Program-made: the position numbers and the translations under genes
Part shown: piece by piece, positions 46,097 through 56,829 of the stretch
Layout of the letters: every line of letters begins with the position of its first letter
Position numbering within the stretch: the stretch's first letter is position 1
Notes under the pieces: generated by a model
Seen by the model: the letters and a program-made list of their open reading frames with translations, nothing else
Told to the model about the DNA's origin: nothing
Database searches by the model: none
Source of the DNA: Ensifer sp. LCM 4579
GTDB lineage: Bacteria > Pseudomonadota > Alphaproteobacteria > Rhizobiales > Rhizobiaceae
Assembly (NCBI RefSeq): GCF_001854885.1
Contig: NZ_MDDV01000003.1
Coordinates: forward strand, 159,202 to 223,201
Reading direction: 5' to 3'
DNA: 64,000 bases

Positions 46097-46699
46097 ATGC
46101 ACAAGATGATCACGAAGACGATCGCCGCTGCCGTGGCCGGCTTTCTGGCGTGCCCCGCCTTCGCCCTTCCGGCAAACATGATCGTCGGGGGCGCGACCAA
46201 TCCCCCTGTCGGTCATTACGAGTTCTGCAAGAGCCACGCCTCCGAGTGCGGGCCGATCGGCCCCGATCACGGGCCGGCCGTACTGACGCGTGCCGGATGG
46301 AAGGCCATTCTGGACGTAAATCACGAGGTCAATCAGTCCATCATGCCACTGACGGACTTGGAGATCTACGGCGTGGAAGAAAGATGGGCCTATCCGGATG
46401 CAGTCGGCGACTGTGAGGACTACGTGCTTCTGAAACGCCGCAAGCTGATCGAGAGCGGCTTTTCCCCCGCTGATCTGCTGATCACCGTCGTCCTGCAGCC
46501 GAACGGCGACGGCCACGCCGTGCTGACCGTGCGTACCGACCGCGGCGATTTCATCCTCGATAACATGCGCAACAAGGTGCTCCGCTGGTCCGAGACCGAA
46601 TATACCTTTCTCAAGCGCCAATCCTCGGAACATGCCGGCCGCTGGGTGAAACTCCAGGACGGCCGCGCCGTTGCCGTCGGCACCGTGCGCACCGAATAG
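46097..46699 (+). CDS. transglutaminase-like cysteine peptidase (BTLCP/LapG family)
   Basis: 200-residue exported protein. Signal peptide MHKMITKTIAAAVAGFLACPAFA. The catalytic triad of the DUF920/LapG family is visible: Cys106 in AVGDCEDYVLLKRR, His140 in NGDGHAVLTV and Asp155 in FILDNM. LapG cleaves surface adhesins; the inner-membrane partner LapD is not in this window. Ribosome-binding site GGGGAG 7 bases before the ATG. A terminator follows at 46787. Confidence 0.88.
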   Translation: MHKMITKTIAAAVAGFLACPAFALPANMIVGGATNPPVGHYEFCKSHASECGPIGPDHGPAVLTRAGWKAILDVNHEVNQSIMPLTDLEIYGVEERWAYPDAVGDCEDYVLLKRRKLIESGFSPADLLITVVLQPNGDGHAVLTVRTDRGDFILDNMRNKVLRWSETEYTFLKRQSSEHAGRWVKLQDGRAVAVGTVRTE

Positions 46700-46786
46700 G
46701 TAACGCATTCACCACCGCCGCCGGCGGTGGTGCCTCCTTCCGGGCTTCGGTCAGATCCTCGTCGTCCCCGTCGCGACCAAGCCCAC

Positions 46787-46828
46787 GGCCGGTTCCGATT
46801 GTCCCCGGAACCGGCCTCTCCATTTTTT
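46787..46828 (+). terminator. rho-independent terminator after the LapG-like gene
   Basis: GGCCGGTTCC (46787-46796) pairs perfectly with GGAACCGGCC (46807-46816), followed by TCTCCATTTTTT. A further stem (46710-46719 with 46723-46732) lies nearer the stop codon. Confidence 0.75.
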
Positions 46829-46969
46829 GGCCGACGAGCCGCGCCCCAGACCTTCAGTCAAAATTAACCCTATTCGACGAACGTCGTAAGGCGATTTTAG
46901 CCGGAAGCACGACGCCAATCGGACCGGCGAGCGTGATTTCAAGACCAGTCACCCCTACCGACGGCCCTC

Positions 46970-47698
46970 ATGAACACGCCGGAAGCCCACGAGCCGGAAT
47001 TTCTGCCTCTTCTTTCGCCGCGCTTCGTCTACAAGCTTGCCGGCGTCATTGCATTGCTGGCGGCACTGGCGCTTGCCGTTTCCTTCGCCGGGAAACGCCT
47101 AGGAGCGAATCTCGCGCTCGCCGGACACACATCGAGCCGACAGAATTACGACATCTTCATAGGACAGGACCACTTGCGCCTGCCCGCCAACATTATCCGC
47201 TTCGAAAGCCAACGGGTGACACGCATCGCGGAGCGTGTCGATCTCTACCTCACCTGGCCCGCGCTCGAAGGCTATAGCGACGAGACCCGGCGCTTCTTCA
47301 ACGATGTCAGCCACCCGGAGAAGCTGATCTTCCTCCAGGTCGCGCAGAGCACAATGTCGCGCGACATGTCGGGCCGGCTTGAGCCCATCTATCGCCATGT
47401 CCTCGAAGACGTAGCTCTCCCCGGCCCCGCCGGCCTCATGAGATATGAAGCCAAACCCAATTCCGGATATGCGGGCGAGGCTTTCTTCACCGCCACTCGC
47501 CCCGGGCGCCCCGATTATGTGCTGCGTTGCCTCGTGCCGGAGAGCGAGACCGCGTCCTCCAGTGCCGATTGCCAGCGCGACGTCCACATCGGTAAGGATC
47601 TAACCGTTATCTACCGTTTCTCGGCGAAGTTGCTGCCCAAGTGGCAAGCAATCGATGAATCGGTGGAGTCTTTCATTCAGGCTCGGCTCGTGCCGTGA
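46970..47698 (+). CDS. conserved hypothetical protein with one membrane helix
   Basis: 242-residue protein with a single hydrophobic helix at about residues 20-45 (FVYKLAGVIALLAALALAVSFAGKRLG), then a soluble periplasmic domain. The domain begins HTSSRQNYDIFIGQDHLRLPANIIRFES and has a two-cysteine stretch LRCLVPESETASSSADCQRD likely to form a disulfide. No recognised family. Start at the ATG at 46970; upstream is the LapG-like gene's terminator. Confidence 0.65.
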   Translation: MNTPEAHEPEFLPLLSPRFVYKLAGVIALLAALALAVSFAGKRLGANLALAGHTSSRQNYDIFIGQDHLRLPANIIRFESQRVTRIAERVDLYLTWPALEGYSDETRRFFNDVSHPEKLIFLQVAQSTMSRDMSGRLEPIYRHVLEDVALPGPAGLMRYEAKPNSGYAGEAFFTATRPGRPDYVLRCLVPESETASSSADCQRDVHIGKDLTVIYRFSAKLLPKWQAIDESVESFIQARLVP

Positions 47699-47885
47699 TT
47701 TTGTCCAAGAGTCGTGCTGCAGGCAAGCTGCCGGCCGAGAAGGCCGGCCGGTCCCGCCACCGGACAACCTATCATCCCCCGCAAACCAATCATTCATCAT
47801 AAACCGATTGGTAACGCTATCCCGCTAGAGTGCCGGGAACGGTCGTTTCAGGAAACGACGTCCGGACGGCACCCCCGAAATAAGA

Positions 47886-49361
47886 GTGAAGAGCAGCGCA
47901 GTGTCTCATTCCGTTTTTCTTGATCGCGCGAAGCGTCCGTCAAGCGTTCTTGCAAAAGTCGTTGGGAGAATTATCCTTGCCGGCATACTTGCCGTTTCGG
48001 CTCTCTCGACAGCCGCCCTCGCCAACCCGAAATATGCCGGCATCGTCGTCGATGCCAAAACCGGCAAGGTGCTATACGGCGATTCGGCCGACGAATTGCG
48101 TTATCCGGCTTCGCTGACAAAGATGATGACGCTTTATCTGACCTTCGAGGCGCTTGAAGCCGGGCGCATCAGCAAATCCACGCCGGTGCCTTTCTCGAAA
48201 AATGCCGCGTCGGAGCCGCCATCGAAGCTGGGTGTGCGGGCCGGCCAATCTATCACCGTGGAACAGGCGATCCTGTCGCTCGTCACGCGCTCAGCCAACG
48301 ACTCTGCAACGGCCCTGGGCGAACTTCTCGGCGGCTCCGAGCAGCGCTTCGCCCGCATGATGACGAACAAGGCGCGTGCACTCGGCATGACGCGTACGAC
48401 CTACCGCAACGCGAACGGCCTGCCGAATTCGGAACAGCTCACCACCGCGCGCGACCAGGCGCGTCTCGGTCTCGCGCTCCGGCAGCATTTCCCGCAATAT
48501 TACGACTATTTCTCGACACGCAGCTTCCGTTTCGGCAAGCAGACGATCGGAAACCACAATCGTCTGCTCGGCAATGTACGCGGCGTCGACGGCATCAAGA
48601 CGGGTTACACGCGCGCCTCCGGCTTCAACCTGGTCACTTCGGCACAACTCGACGGACGCAGCATTGTCGCGGTCGTCATGGGCGGAACGTCCGGCGGCGC
48701 TCGTGACGCGCAGATGCGCAAACTGGTAGCCAAGTACATGCCCGAGGCATCCCGTCGCGGCAGCGGCAACCTGATCGCACAGACGCCGGCGGCTCCGGTT
48801 ACCGTCGCGGAAACCGCCCCGCAGGCCTCCGACCGGGCTGCGACGGAATTGCCGCATACCGGCCCGGTTCCGGACTTCCGCTATAGCGGCGAAGCCGAGG
48901 GAAGCGTCGAGATGGCCTATGCGGAAACAAAGCCTGCCTCCGACAATCCTATCCTCTCCGGCAAGATCGCACCGAACACCCTAGACGCTCAAAGTGCCAA
49001 GCTCGCCCGGCAGTCCGCGACCTCGCGCGAAGTCGACGCCCAGGTGACCAATTCGGTCGCAAAGTCCGGTGCGGCAGCCGAGGCCGAGGTGAGGGCTGAA
49101 GCGACGGCGGTGCCGCAGGGCTGGGTCATTCAGATCGGCGCGACGCCGGACCGGGCGCAAGCCGTGACCCTGCTCGACAATGCCAAAGAAAAGGGCGGCA
49201 AGCTTTTGCGGGACGCGACGCCCTTCACGGTCGCATTCGGCGACGGCTCGGCCCAGGTCTACCGCGCTCGCTTCGGTGGATTTGACGACCAGGGCAAAGC
49301 GGTCAACGCATGCAAGTTCCTGAAAAAGAAGGGCTTTGCCTGCTGGGCGAGCCAGCAGTAA
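47886..49361 (+). CDS. D-alanyl-D-alanine carboxypeptidase with C-terminal SPOR domain
   Basis: 491-residue exported penicillin-binding protein. After an uncleaved or cleaved signal (about 20-45) comes a class A D,D-carboxypeptidase: SxxK in ASLTKMMTLYL, SxN in TRSANDSATALG, KTG in GIKTGYTRASG. A Ser/Ala/Thr-rich linker follows from about residue 290. The last 80 residues (GWVIQIGATPDRAQAVTLLDNAKEKGG...) are a SPOR domain that binds denuded septal peptidoglycan. Likely trims peptide stems at the division site. The start is a GTG at 47886; a GTG at 47901 is possible. Confidence 0.9.
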   Translation: MKSSAVSHSVFLDRAKRPSSVLAKVVGRIILAGILAVSALSTAALANPKYAGIVVDAKTGKVLYGDSADELRYPASLTKMMTLYLTFEALEAGRISKSTPVPFSKNAASEPPSKLGVRAGQSITVEQAILSLVTRSANDSATALGELLGGSEQRFARMMTNKARALGMTRTTYRNANGLPNSEQLTTARDQARLGLALRQHFPQYYDYFSTRSFRFGKQTIGNHNRLLGNVRGVDGIKTGYTRASGFNLVTSAQLDGRSIVAVVMGGTSGGARDAQMRKLVAKYMPEASRRGSGNLIAQTPAAPVTVAETAPQASDRAATELPHTGPVPDFRYSGEAEGSVEMAYAETKPASDNPILSGKIAPNTLDAQSAKLARQSATSREVDAQVTNSVAKSGAAAEAEVRAEATAVPQGWVIQIGATPDRAQAVTLLDNAKEKGGKLLRDATPFTVAFGDGSAQVYRARFGGFDDQGKAVNACKFLKKKGFACWASQQ

Positions 49362-49438
49362 GCGCATACGACATCGACGGCCGGATGCGTCTCTTCCGGC
49401 TGTTTCCTCGGATTTGTACATCGTAAACGAGGTCAGTC

Positions 49439-49708
49439 ATGGCAATGAACGAGAATGCTCCCGGCATCCCCGTGGCACCCCGGAAAAAGACGAGGTCTCC
49501 GGGTCTTCGGCTGCATCCGCTGCACGAGGCAGCCATGCGTATAGCCGATGTCGGCCTCAACCGGTCAAAGGCGAAAACCCGAGACCTTGTCGGCCTGCTC
49601 CTGACCCATGGGGCGCGGGCCTGGCGCTCGACCCAACCGCGAGCGGAAATCCATCTGCATGTCACGGCATCTGGTCGAAACCGCCCCTTGAGAATACGGA
49701 TAGGCTGA
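49439..49708 (+). CDS. small hypothetical protein
   Basis: 89-residue basic protein (many Arg/Lys/His) with no membrane segment or recognised domain. GAGG stands 7 bases before the ATG, and the frame ends just before the convergent DUF1489 gene. Coding status is uncertain. Confidence 0.4.
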   Translation: MAMNENAPGIPVAPRKKTRSPGLRLHPLHEAAMRIADVGLNRSKAKTRDLVGLLLTHGARAWRSTQPRAEIHLHVTASGRNRPLRIRIG

Positions 49709-49753
49709 CGCAAAAGCGCCGGTCCCTCGATCTTCGGGGCGATATTGGCCCGT

Positions 49754-50185
49754 CTACAAAAGGCCCAGCTCCGCAAGTTCCCGCCGCAATTCGAGCGGCA
49801 TATCCGCCGCGGCCAAGGACGCGAGGTCGCGCGGGGACTCCTCATCCTTGAGGTAGCGCCATCCTTGGAATGCCCGACGCGGCTGGGGCTCCGTATCCAC
49901 CACCTCCGGGCCGAGTATGAGATGGCAACGGCCTATCCCCTCGCCGTCGGTAAAGGGCTCGATGCCAATCAACGGCTGTCTTGCCTGCACGAATCCCTTG
50001 ATCACCCAATAGAGCGACCCGCCGGCAAGAAGTTCTTCCGCGCGTTTCGGCACCATCCGAGTGGTATGGAACGAGTGCGGCTGCTGCCCGGCCGCAATCG
50101 CCGCCAGCGAGCGGCGCGCTACCCATTCGCGCAAGTCTTCGACGGAATCGGCGCCGACACAGAGCTTGATAAGATGCAAGGCCAT
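49754..50185 (-). CDS. DUF1489 family protein
   Basis: 143-residue protein of the DUF1489 family, found almost only in alphaproteobacteria. Typical segments are LHLIKLCVGADSVEDLREW, HTTRMVPKRAEELLAGGSLYWVIKG, and DGEGIGRCHLILGPEVVDTEPQPRRAFQGWRYL. Function unknown; soluble. Start at the ATG at 50185. Confidence 0.9.
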   Translation of the reverse strand: MALHLIKLCVGADSVEDLREWVARRSLAAIAAGQQPHSFHTTRMVPKRAEELLAGGSLYWVIKGFVQARQPLIGIEPFTDGEGIGRCHLILGPEVVDTEPQPRRAFQGWRYLKDEESPRDLASLAAADMPLELRRELAELGLL

Positions 50186-50279
50186 GGCAATGCTTGAACA
50201 CCCGGCGGCCGGTCTAGGTCAAGCGCCGAAAACGATTCCATTCGCAAAAGCACCGCGGTTTCGGAGCTCTTTGCAGGCT

Positions 50280-51680
<1,401 letters not shown>

Positions 51681-51896
51681 AGATGCCTGACCAGATCGTG
51701 GCAGGGCGCTCAGCGCCTTGCCGATGAAAACACCGGACCCGAACTGGTTCGGCAATGCGGATCCGCTCCATATATAGGGTAAAAACCTATGCGATCCCAT
51801 GCCAGCCGATCAGGTGATCCACCGACATCGGATTCTTTCGATGCGACATCGCTAAAACCTGCTGCGCGTTTCCGATTCTGGGACAGAACGCGCCTG

Positions 51897-51936
51897 CTGC
51901 AGCGGCGTTCCGCGTCCGACAGACGCGCGGCGCTGT
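51897..51936 (+). repeat. dispersed repeat fragment (hairpin 2)
   Basis: CTGCAGCGGCGTTCCGCGTC plus CGACAGACGCGCGGCGCTGT matches the second hairpin of the copy at 6116-6155. The flanking 51841-51896 has little similarity. It is upstream of sdaA. Confidence 0.6.
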
Positions 51937-52012
51937 CAGCAATGTAGCGATCGAAATGGAGGTGAAGAGACGGCGGCGTCAGCAGACGCCAGCCGAAGCA
52001 AGGCGTTTGCTA

Positions 52013-52114
52013 TCAGAAGCTACCGAAGAGGTAAGCCAGGACGAGAACGCCAGCGAAACCAGCCACGGCGCGAATGGTTACGCCCCAGCATGACTTCTGT
52101 ATTGTGCTGTCCAT
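52013..52114 (-). CDS. small membrane protein (33 residues)
   Basis: MDSTIQKSCWGVTIRAVAGFAGVLVLAYLFGSF: a short polar start and one hydrophobic helix. ATG at 52114 follows GGAGAAATC, a good ribosome-binding site. It is too short for usual gene finders. The strong site plus a proper membrane helix support it, but it has no family. Confidence 0.45.
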   Translation of the reverse strand: MDSTIQKSCWGVTIRAVAGFAGVLVLAYLFGSF

Positions 52115-52385
52115 GATTTCTCCGAATACCCGAGGGTCTAAAAGCGGCAAGTTCGCTTCTGGGGCCGATGCATACTGAAGAAATTGTAAATGCGCAATGC
52201 CAAAATGTGGCGAAAGCATGTCATACACCGCAATTCGCGCAGGCACGCTCCCGGCAGGGTGGCGGCAAGGCTTGAAAACCAGCCTTGGCGCTCCGCCAGT
52301 GCAGCCGCAATGTCGCCATATTGGTTGATGCCGGCGCACACCGAAGCGATCTTGCTTTTTCATGCGGCCATGCGAAAAGACGCAC

Positions 52386-53075
52386 ATGACCATCGAAGAT
52401 TACATTGCGCTCGGCATATTCCTGTTGCTTTGGGGCGGGTTCAGTTGGGCGACCGACGGCCGACGCAATTTCAAACGCGTCAATTTGACGCGCTTGATGA
52501 ACGAGCACCGGGCGCGCTGGATCCGCAATTCGCTCAACCGCGACCTGAAGATGATCGACACCCAAATCATCGCGGGTCTCCAAGCCGGCACCGCCTTCTT
52601 CGCATCCACGACCATTTTCGCGCTCGGCGGCTGTTTCGCTTTGCTCGGCGCGACCGAGCAGGTGCAGATGATCTTCAACGACCTGCCGCACGTCTTTCGC
52701 GGCGGCCGGGCGGGCTTCGAACTGAAGGTGGGGGGACTCACCTGTCTTTTCGGCTATTCCTTCTTCCAGTTCGGCTGGTCCTACCGGCTCTTCAACTACT
52801 GCTCCATCCTGATGGGCGGCATACCGATGACGGCAGACATGTCGCGCGATCGGCAGCGGGCCGAGCAGGCAGCAGAGCGCGCCATCCGCATGAACATCAT
52901 GGCAGCCAAACACTTCAATGCCGGGCTCCGGGCGATCTTCCTGTCGATCGGCTATCTCGGCTGGTTCGTCGGTCCCTATGTCTTTATCGTGCTTACCGGC
53001 TTTGTCATCTTCGTGCTCACTCGCCGGCAATTTTTCTCCGAAGCCCGGGAAGCGCTGCTCGCCGAAGGGCATTAG
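52386..53075 (+). CDS. DUF599 family membrane protein
   Basis: 229-residue inner-membrane protein with about four helices (residues 5-22, 63-90, 108-130, 187-214). DUF599 landmarks are MNEHRARWIRNSLNRDLKMIDTQIIAGLQAGTAFFAST and FLFGYSFFQFGWSYRLFNYCSILMG-like and RAIRMNIMAAKHFNAGLRAIF. Function unknown. ATG at 52386 (MTIEDYIALG) is preferred. Confidence 0.85.
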   Translation: MTIEDYIALGIFLLLWGGFSWATDGRRNFKRVNLTRLMNEHRARWIRNSLNRDLKMIDTQIIAGLQAGTAFFASTTIFALGGCFALLGATEQVQMIFNDLPHVFRGGRAGFELKVGGLTCLFGYSFFQFGWSYRLFNYCSILMGGIPMTADMSRDRQRAEQAAERAIRMNIMAAKHFNAGLRAIFLSIGYLGWFVGPYVFIVLTGFVIFVLTRRQFFSEAREALLAEGH

Positions 53076-53259
53076 GCCAGGCCGATCCCGAGCGCAGCAG
53101 GTCTCTTGAACGCGGAGAGGCGTGCCGCCTTCATTTCAACATAATCACCACGCGTCTGGCACGGGTGGTGCCTCTGAGCCGAAGCGGGCACGCAACGCAC
53201 CGCAAAAGGCCCGTTCGCTGCTGCATTTTGCTATTCGACCCGTTTCGGTCTAAGGAAAC

Positions 53260-54312
53260 ATGCAGGAGCCGGACGACCACCACTCGCCTGAACAGGATGG
53301 CGCCGCCATGTCCAGTAGCCCCGCGACCACCATTCCGCAGACGCAAATCTTGCAGCCGGATAAAATCCAACGGATCGCGCTTCTGGACGCGCTTCGCGGG
53401 CTCGCGCTCGTCGCCATGGCACTTTACCATTTCGTCTGGGATCTGGAGTTTTTCGGCTATGTTGCGGCCGGTACCGCCGGCACCGGCGGCTGGCGGCTTT
53501 TTGCACGATTGATCGCCAGCAGTTTCCTGTTCCTCGCCGGCTATAGCCTGGTGCTGGGCCATGCCGCGCAATTCCGCCCCCGGGCCTTCGCGCGTCGTTT
53601 CGTCAGAATCGCAGGTGCAGCGGCACTCATCACTATCGCGACCTGGTTCGCCTTTCCGGGTTCCTTCATCTTTTTCGGCATTCTCCACGCCATCGCTGCG
53701 GCAAGCCTCGTCGGGCTGCTGTTCCTCCGCCTTCCCGCATTCGTTTCCTTTCTCGCCGCGGCCGCCGCCTTTCTCGCGCCGCTCTATCTGCGTTCGGCCC
53801 TGTTCGACATACCCGCACTCTGGTGGGTTGGGCTTTCCGAAACGGTGCCGCGATCGAACGACTACGTGCCGCTGCTTCCCTGGCTGGCCCCGTTTCTCGC
53901 CGGCCTAGGTACCGCGAAACTGCTTCAGCCGATGATTGCATCCCGCCGCTCCGACACGGGCCGCAAGGAGCCGAAACCGTGGACAAGACTCCTTGCCTGC
54001 GGGGGGCGTCACAGTCTGGCCATATACCTCATCCACCAGCCGCTGCTGATCGGGCTCGTTTATGCCTTCTCACTCGCGGTCCCCGCCCCTGTCCTGGATG
54101 CGGAACGGGTTTATCGGCTGAATTGCGAGCAAGCCTGTGGCCTCAACAGTGCCGGTGTCTCCTGCAGCAGCTTTTGCAGCTGTACGCTGGCCCAGCTCAA
54201 GCAGCAGAACCTGTTCGACGATTTAAACCTGGGTAAGATCGACGTGGCCACGGATGAACGCATTGCGCGAATCGCCAATCAATGCACAATGGATGCACGA
54301 TCAGGGGACTAG
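53260..54312 (+). CDS. DUF1624 (heparan-acetyltransferase-like) membrane protein with Cys-rich tail
   Basis: 350-residue integral membrane protein. The N-terminus of the catalytic-like domain is IALLDALRGLALVAMALYHFVWDLEFFG, and HSLAIYLIHQPLLIGL is near residue 253, both typical of DUF1624. Eight to nine helices. After the last helix the cytosolic or periplasmic tail (from about residue 284) has six cysteines at 289, 293, 302, 306, 308 and 342, spaced C-x3-C-x8-C-x3-C-x-C. The start at 53260 follows AAGGAAAC; an ATG at 53308 is possible. Linked to the methyltransferase gene by 3 bases. Confidence 0.82.
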   Translation: MQEPDDHHSPEQDGAAMSSSPATTIPQTQILQPDKIQRIALLDALRGLALVAMALYHFVWDLEFFGYVAAGTAGTGGWRLFARLIASSFLFLAGYSLVLGHAAQFRPRAFARRFVRIAGAAALITIATWFAFPGSFIFFGILHAIAAASLVGLLFLRLPAFVSFLAAAAAFLAPLYLRSALFDIPALWWVGLSETVPRSNDYVPLLPWLAPFLAGLGTAKLLQPMIASRRSDTGRKEPKPWTRLLACGGRHSLAIYLIHQPLLIGLVYAFSLAVPAPVLDAERVYRLNCEQACGLNSAGVSCSSFCSCTLAQLKQQNLFDDLNLGKIDVATDERIARIANQCTMDARSGD

Positions 54313-54315
54313 GAC

Positions 54316-54789
54316 ATGAATGCCTATCGTGCCAAGCCGCTGAGTTTTCCATGGCCGCCGCTCATCTATGGCACGGCAGCGTTGATTGCGCTGGTCCTGA
54401 CCCGCGTTTACCCGATCCCGGTCATGAACGGGCAGAGCTGGATTCCCTGGCTCGTCGGCGGCGCGTTGATCCTCTCGGCAATCTTTCTCGATCTCTGGGC
54501 GGTCAAGGCGCTTCTCGACCGGCACACTGCGGTCCTGCCGCATCGTTGCGCGACTTGCCTGGTGACGAGCGGTCCCTTCCGCTTCACCCGCAATCCGATC
54601 TATCTCGGCTATACCCTGGTGATGACCGGCGCCGGACTCATGACCCTGAACCCGTGGTTCTTCATCATGGCTGTCCTTGCCGTTGCCGTGACGACGCTGT
54701 TTGCCGTCCGCAACGAGGAGCGCCACCTGCTCTCCCGTTTTGGCTTCGAGTTCGAACGCTATTGCCGCCACACGACGCGGTGGATCTGA
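54316..54789 (+). CDS. isoprenylcysteine/phospholipid carboxyl methyltransferase-like membrane protein
   Basis: 157-residue membrane protein of the ICMT/PEMT superfamily. The S-adenosylmethionine signature is VTSGPFRFTRNPIYLGYTLVMTGAGLMT, with RNEERHLLSRFGFEFERYCRHTTRWI at the C-terminus. Four predicted helices. Substrate unknown. The ATG is 3 bases after the DUF1624 stop, so the two are an operon. Confidence 0.88.
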   Translation: MNAYRAKPLSFPWPPLIYGTAALIALVLTRVYPIPVMNGQSWIPWLVGGALILSAIFLDLWAVKALLDRHTAVLPHRCATCLVTSGPFRFTRNPIYLGYTLVMTGAGLMTLNPWFFIMAVLAVAVTTLFAVRNEERHLLSRFGFEFERYCRHTTRWI

Positions 54790-54861
54790 ATAGGCGATAG
54801 ACTTGAACGGAAAAGCGTGCGGAGCGGCGAAGAAGTCCGCCGCCCGGCACGCCGAGCTTTA

Positions 54862-55248
54862 TCAGGTGCCGACGCCGATCTCGGCCAGACGGGTCAGGCA
54901 GGCCTCCTCGACATTGTCGAGCTCGGCTAGCGTATCCTCGATGTCCTTGCGCTTCTGCCGCAAATCCTCACGCTTTTCCTCGACGCGTTTCATCAGGAGT
55001 TGCAACTGCCCCATCTCGCCCGGCGGGTCCTTGTAAACCTGAATGATCTCGCGAATTTCGGCGATGGTGAAGCCGATGCGCCGGCCGCGCAGGATTTCCT
55101 TGATCAAGTGCCGATCGGCCGGCCGAAACAGACGCGTGCGACCACGGCGCTCCGGATGAATGAGTCCTTCATCCTCGTAGAAGCGCAGCGTTCGGGTCGA
55201 GATGCCGAATTCCCGCGTCAGTTCCGTGATGCTATAATATTTGTTCAC
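54862..55248 (-). CDS. MerR family transcriptional regulator
   Basis: 128-residue regulator. N-terminal winged helix YYSITELTREFGISTRTLRFYEDEGLIHPERRGRTRLF, then a long C-terminal coiled coil (MKRVEEKREDLRQKRKDIEDTLAELDNVEEAC). No metal-binding C-terminal cysteine pattern, so the effector is not clear. GTG start at 55248 (MNKYYSITEL); a TTG at 55269 is the only longer choice. Confidence 0.9.
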   Translation of the reverse strand: MNKYYSITELTREFGISTRTLRFYEDEGLIHPERRGRTRLFRPADRHLIKEILRGRRIGFTIAEIREIIQVYKDPPGEMGQLQLLMKRVEEKREDLRQKRKDIEDTLAELDNVEEACLTRLAEIGVGT

Positions 55249-55315
55249 GCCATCAATCCACCAATTCAAGCGCTTTCACTATCATTGACTTTGACGTAAA
55301 AGTCAAATCTACCAC

Positions 55316-56734
55316 TCACGTGACGTGGAACCACCATGTCGCCAGACCGAGGAAACTGAAAAAGCCCGTGATGTCGGTGACCGCCGTGACGAAGACGGCA
55401 GAGGAGACGGCCGGGTCGGCACCGGATTTGTCCAGAACGATCGGGATCAGAATGCCGGCAAGCGCCGCCGCTATCATGTTGATCAGCATCGCGGCGGCGA
55501 TGATGCCGCCAATGTGGACGTTCTGAAACCAGAGGCCCGCGACGACGCCGATGAAGGCGCCGAAGACCAGGCCGTTCAGAAGACCGACGCCCGCCTCGCG
55601 GCGAATGATCCGCGGCGCGTTATGGGTATCGAGTGCGCGCGTCGCCAGCGCACGCACGGTAACCGTCATGGTCTGCGAACCCGCATTGCCGCCCATGCCG
55701 GCGACGATCGGCATCAGAATCGCAAGCGCCACGATCTGCTGGATCGTCGCATCGAAGAGGCCGATGACCGAGGCAGACATGCAGGCGGTCATCGAATTGA
55801 CGAACAGCCACGGGATGCGTGATCGTGATGCGTCGGTGATCGTGTCCGACAATTCCTCGTCGCCGACGCCGCTCATGCGCAGGAAGTCCTCCTCGGCCTC
55901 TTCCTGGATCACGTCGACTACGTCGTCAATCGTCAGCACGCCGACGAGGCGGCCATTGTCGTCGACGACGGCCGCCGACAGCAGGTCATACTGCTCGAAA
56001 AGCTGCGCCGCCTCTTCCTGGTCCATCTCCGCCGGGATGGCATGGCTCGTGTCGCGCATGATCGCGTCGATTTTCACGGAACGCTTCGTGCGCAGCACGC
56101 GATCGAGATCGACGGCTCCGAGCAGCTTGAAGGTCGGGTCGATCACGAAAATCTGCGTGAAGCTGTCGGGCAGATCCTCGTCCTCGCGCATGTAATCGAT
56201 CGTCTGGCCTACGGTCCAGAAGGGCGGGACGGCGACGAACTCCGTCTGCATGCGCCGGCCGGCCGTGCTCTCCGGATAGTCAAGCGAACGGCGCAGGCGA
56301 ACGCGCTCGGTAAACGGCAGCTTGGCGAGGATCTCTTCCTGATCCTCCTGGTCGAGGTCCTCGAGAATATAGACCGCGTCGTCGGAGTCCATTTCGCCGA
56401 TCGCTTCGGCGATCTGCTCGTTCGGCAGATGATCGACTATGTCGAGCCGGATCGCCTCGTCCACCTCTGTCAAGGCCGCGAGGTCGAACTCCTTTCCTAG
56501 CAGCAACACAAGCGCGAGACGCTGCTCCGGCTGGATCGCTTCGAGGAGATCGCCCAATTCGGACGCATGCAGTCCAGCAACATGCTGGCGCAGGTAGATC
56601 GTGTCGCGATCGGCAATCGCGGCACCGACATGCATGAGGAAATCCGAACGCACCGAGCCATCGTCGGCATAGATGTCCGAGCCGTCAAAGGCGGTGACTT
56701 CGTCGAAATCACGGTCGTCATCTGTGTTGCTCAT
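55316..56734 (-). CDS. mgtE: magnesium transporter MgtE
   Basis: 472-residue Mg2+ channel. N-terminal superhelical domain (about 30-155), a tandem CBS domain (about 160-285, with FIQIFVIDPTFKLLGAV-type and LLSAAVVDDNGRLVGVLTIDDVVDVI) and a five-helix membrane domain with the pore signature PIVAGMGGNAGSQTMTVTVRALA and ending FFSFLGLATWWFHVT. CBS/N domains gate the channel by Mg2+. ATG at 56734 (MSNTDDDRD). The copy of the dispersed repeat at 56830 lies upstream. Confidence 0.95.
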   Translation of the reverse strand: MSNTDDDRDFDEVTAFDGSDIYADDGSVRSDFLMHVGAAIADRDTIYLRQHVAGLHASELGDLLEAIQPEQRLALVLLLGKEFDLAALTEVDEAIRLDIVDHLPNEQIAEAIGEMDSDDAVYILEDLDQEDQEEILAKLPFTERVRLRRSLDYPESTAGRRMQTEFVAVPPFWTVGQTIDYMREDEDLPDSFTQIFVIDPTFKLLGAVDLDRVLRTKRSVKIDAIMRDTSHAIPAEMDQEEAAQLFEQYDLLSAAVVDDNGRLVGVLTIDDVVDVIQEEAEEDFLRMSGVGDEELSDTITDASRSRIPWLFVNSMTACMSASVIGLFDATIQQIVALAILMPIVAGMGGNAGSQTMTVTVRALATRALDTHNAPRIIRREAGVGLLNGLVFGAFIGVVAGLWFQNVHIGGIIAAAMLINMIAAALAGILIPIVLDKSGADPAVSSAVFVTAVTDITGFFSFLGLATWWFHVT

Positions 56735-56829
56735 GGACCAGCCCTCGAATAGCCCCCGGCAAGGGCGCGCAGCCTTGTAGACCCGGAGGAGACATGCCAC
56801 TTTCGATGCCCTGCCCGCAGGCAACGACC

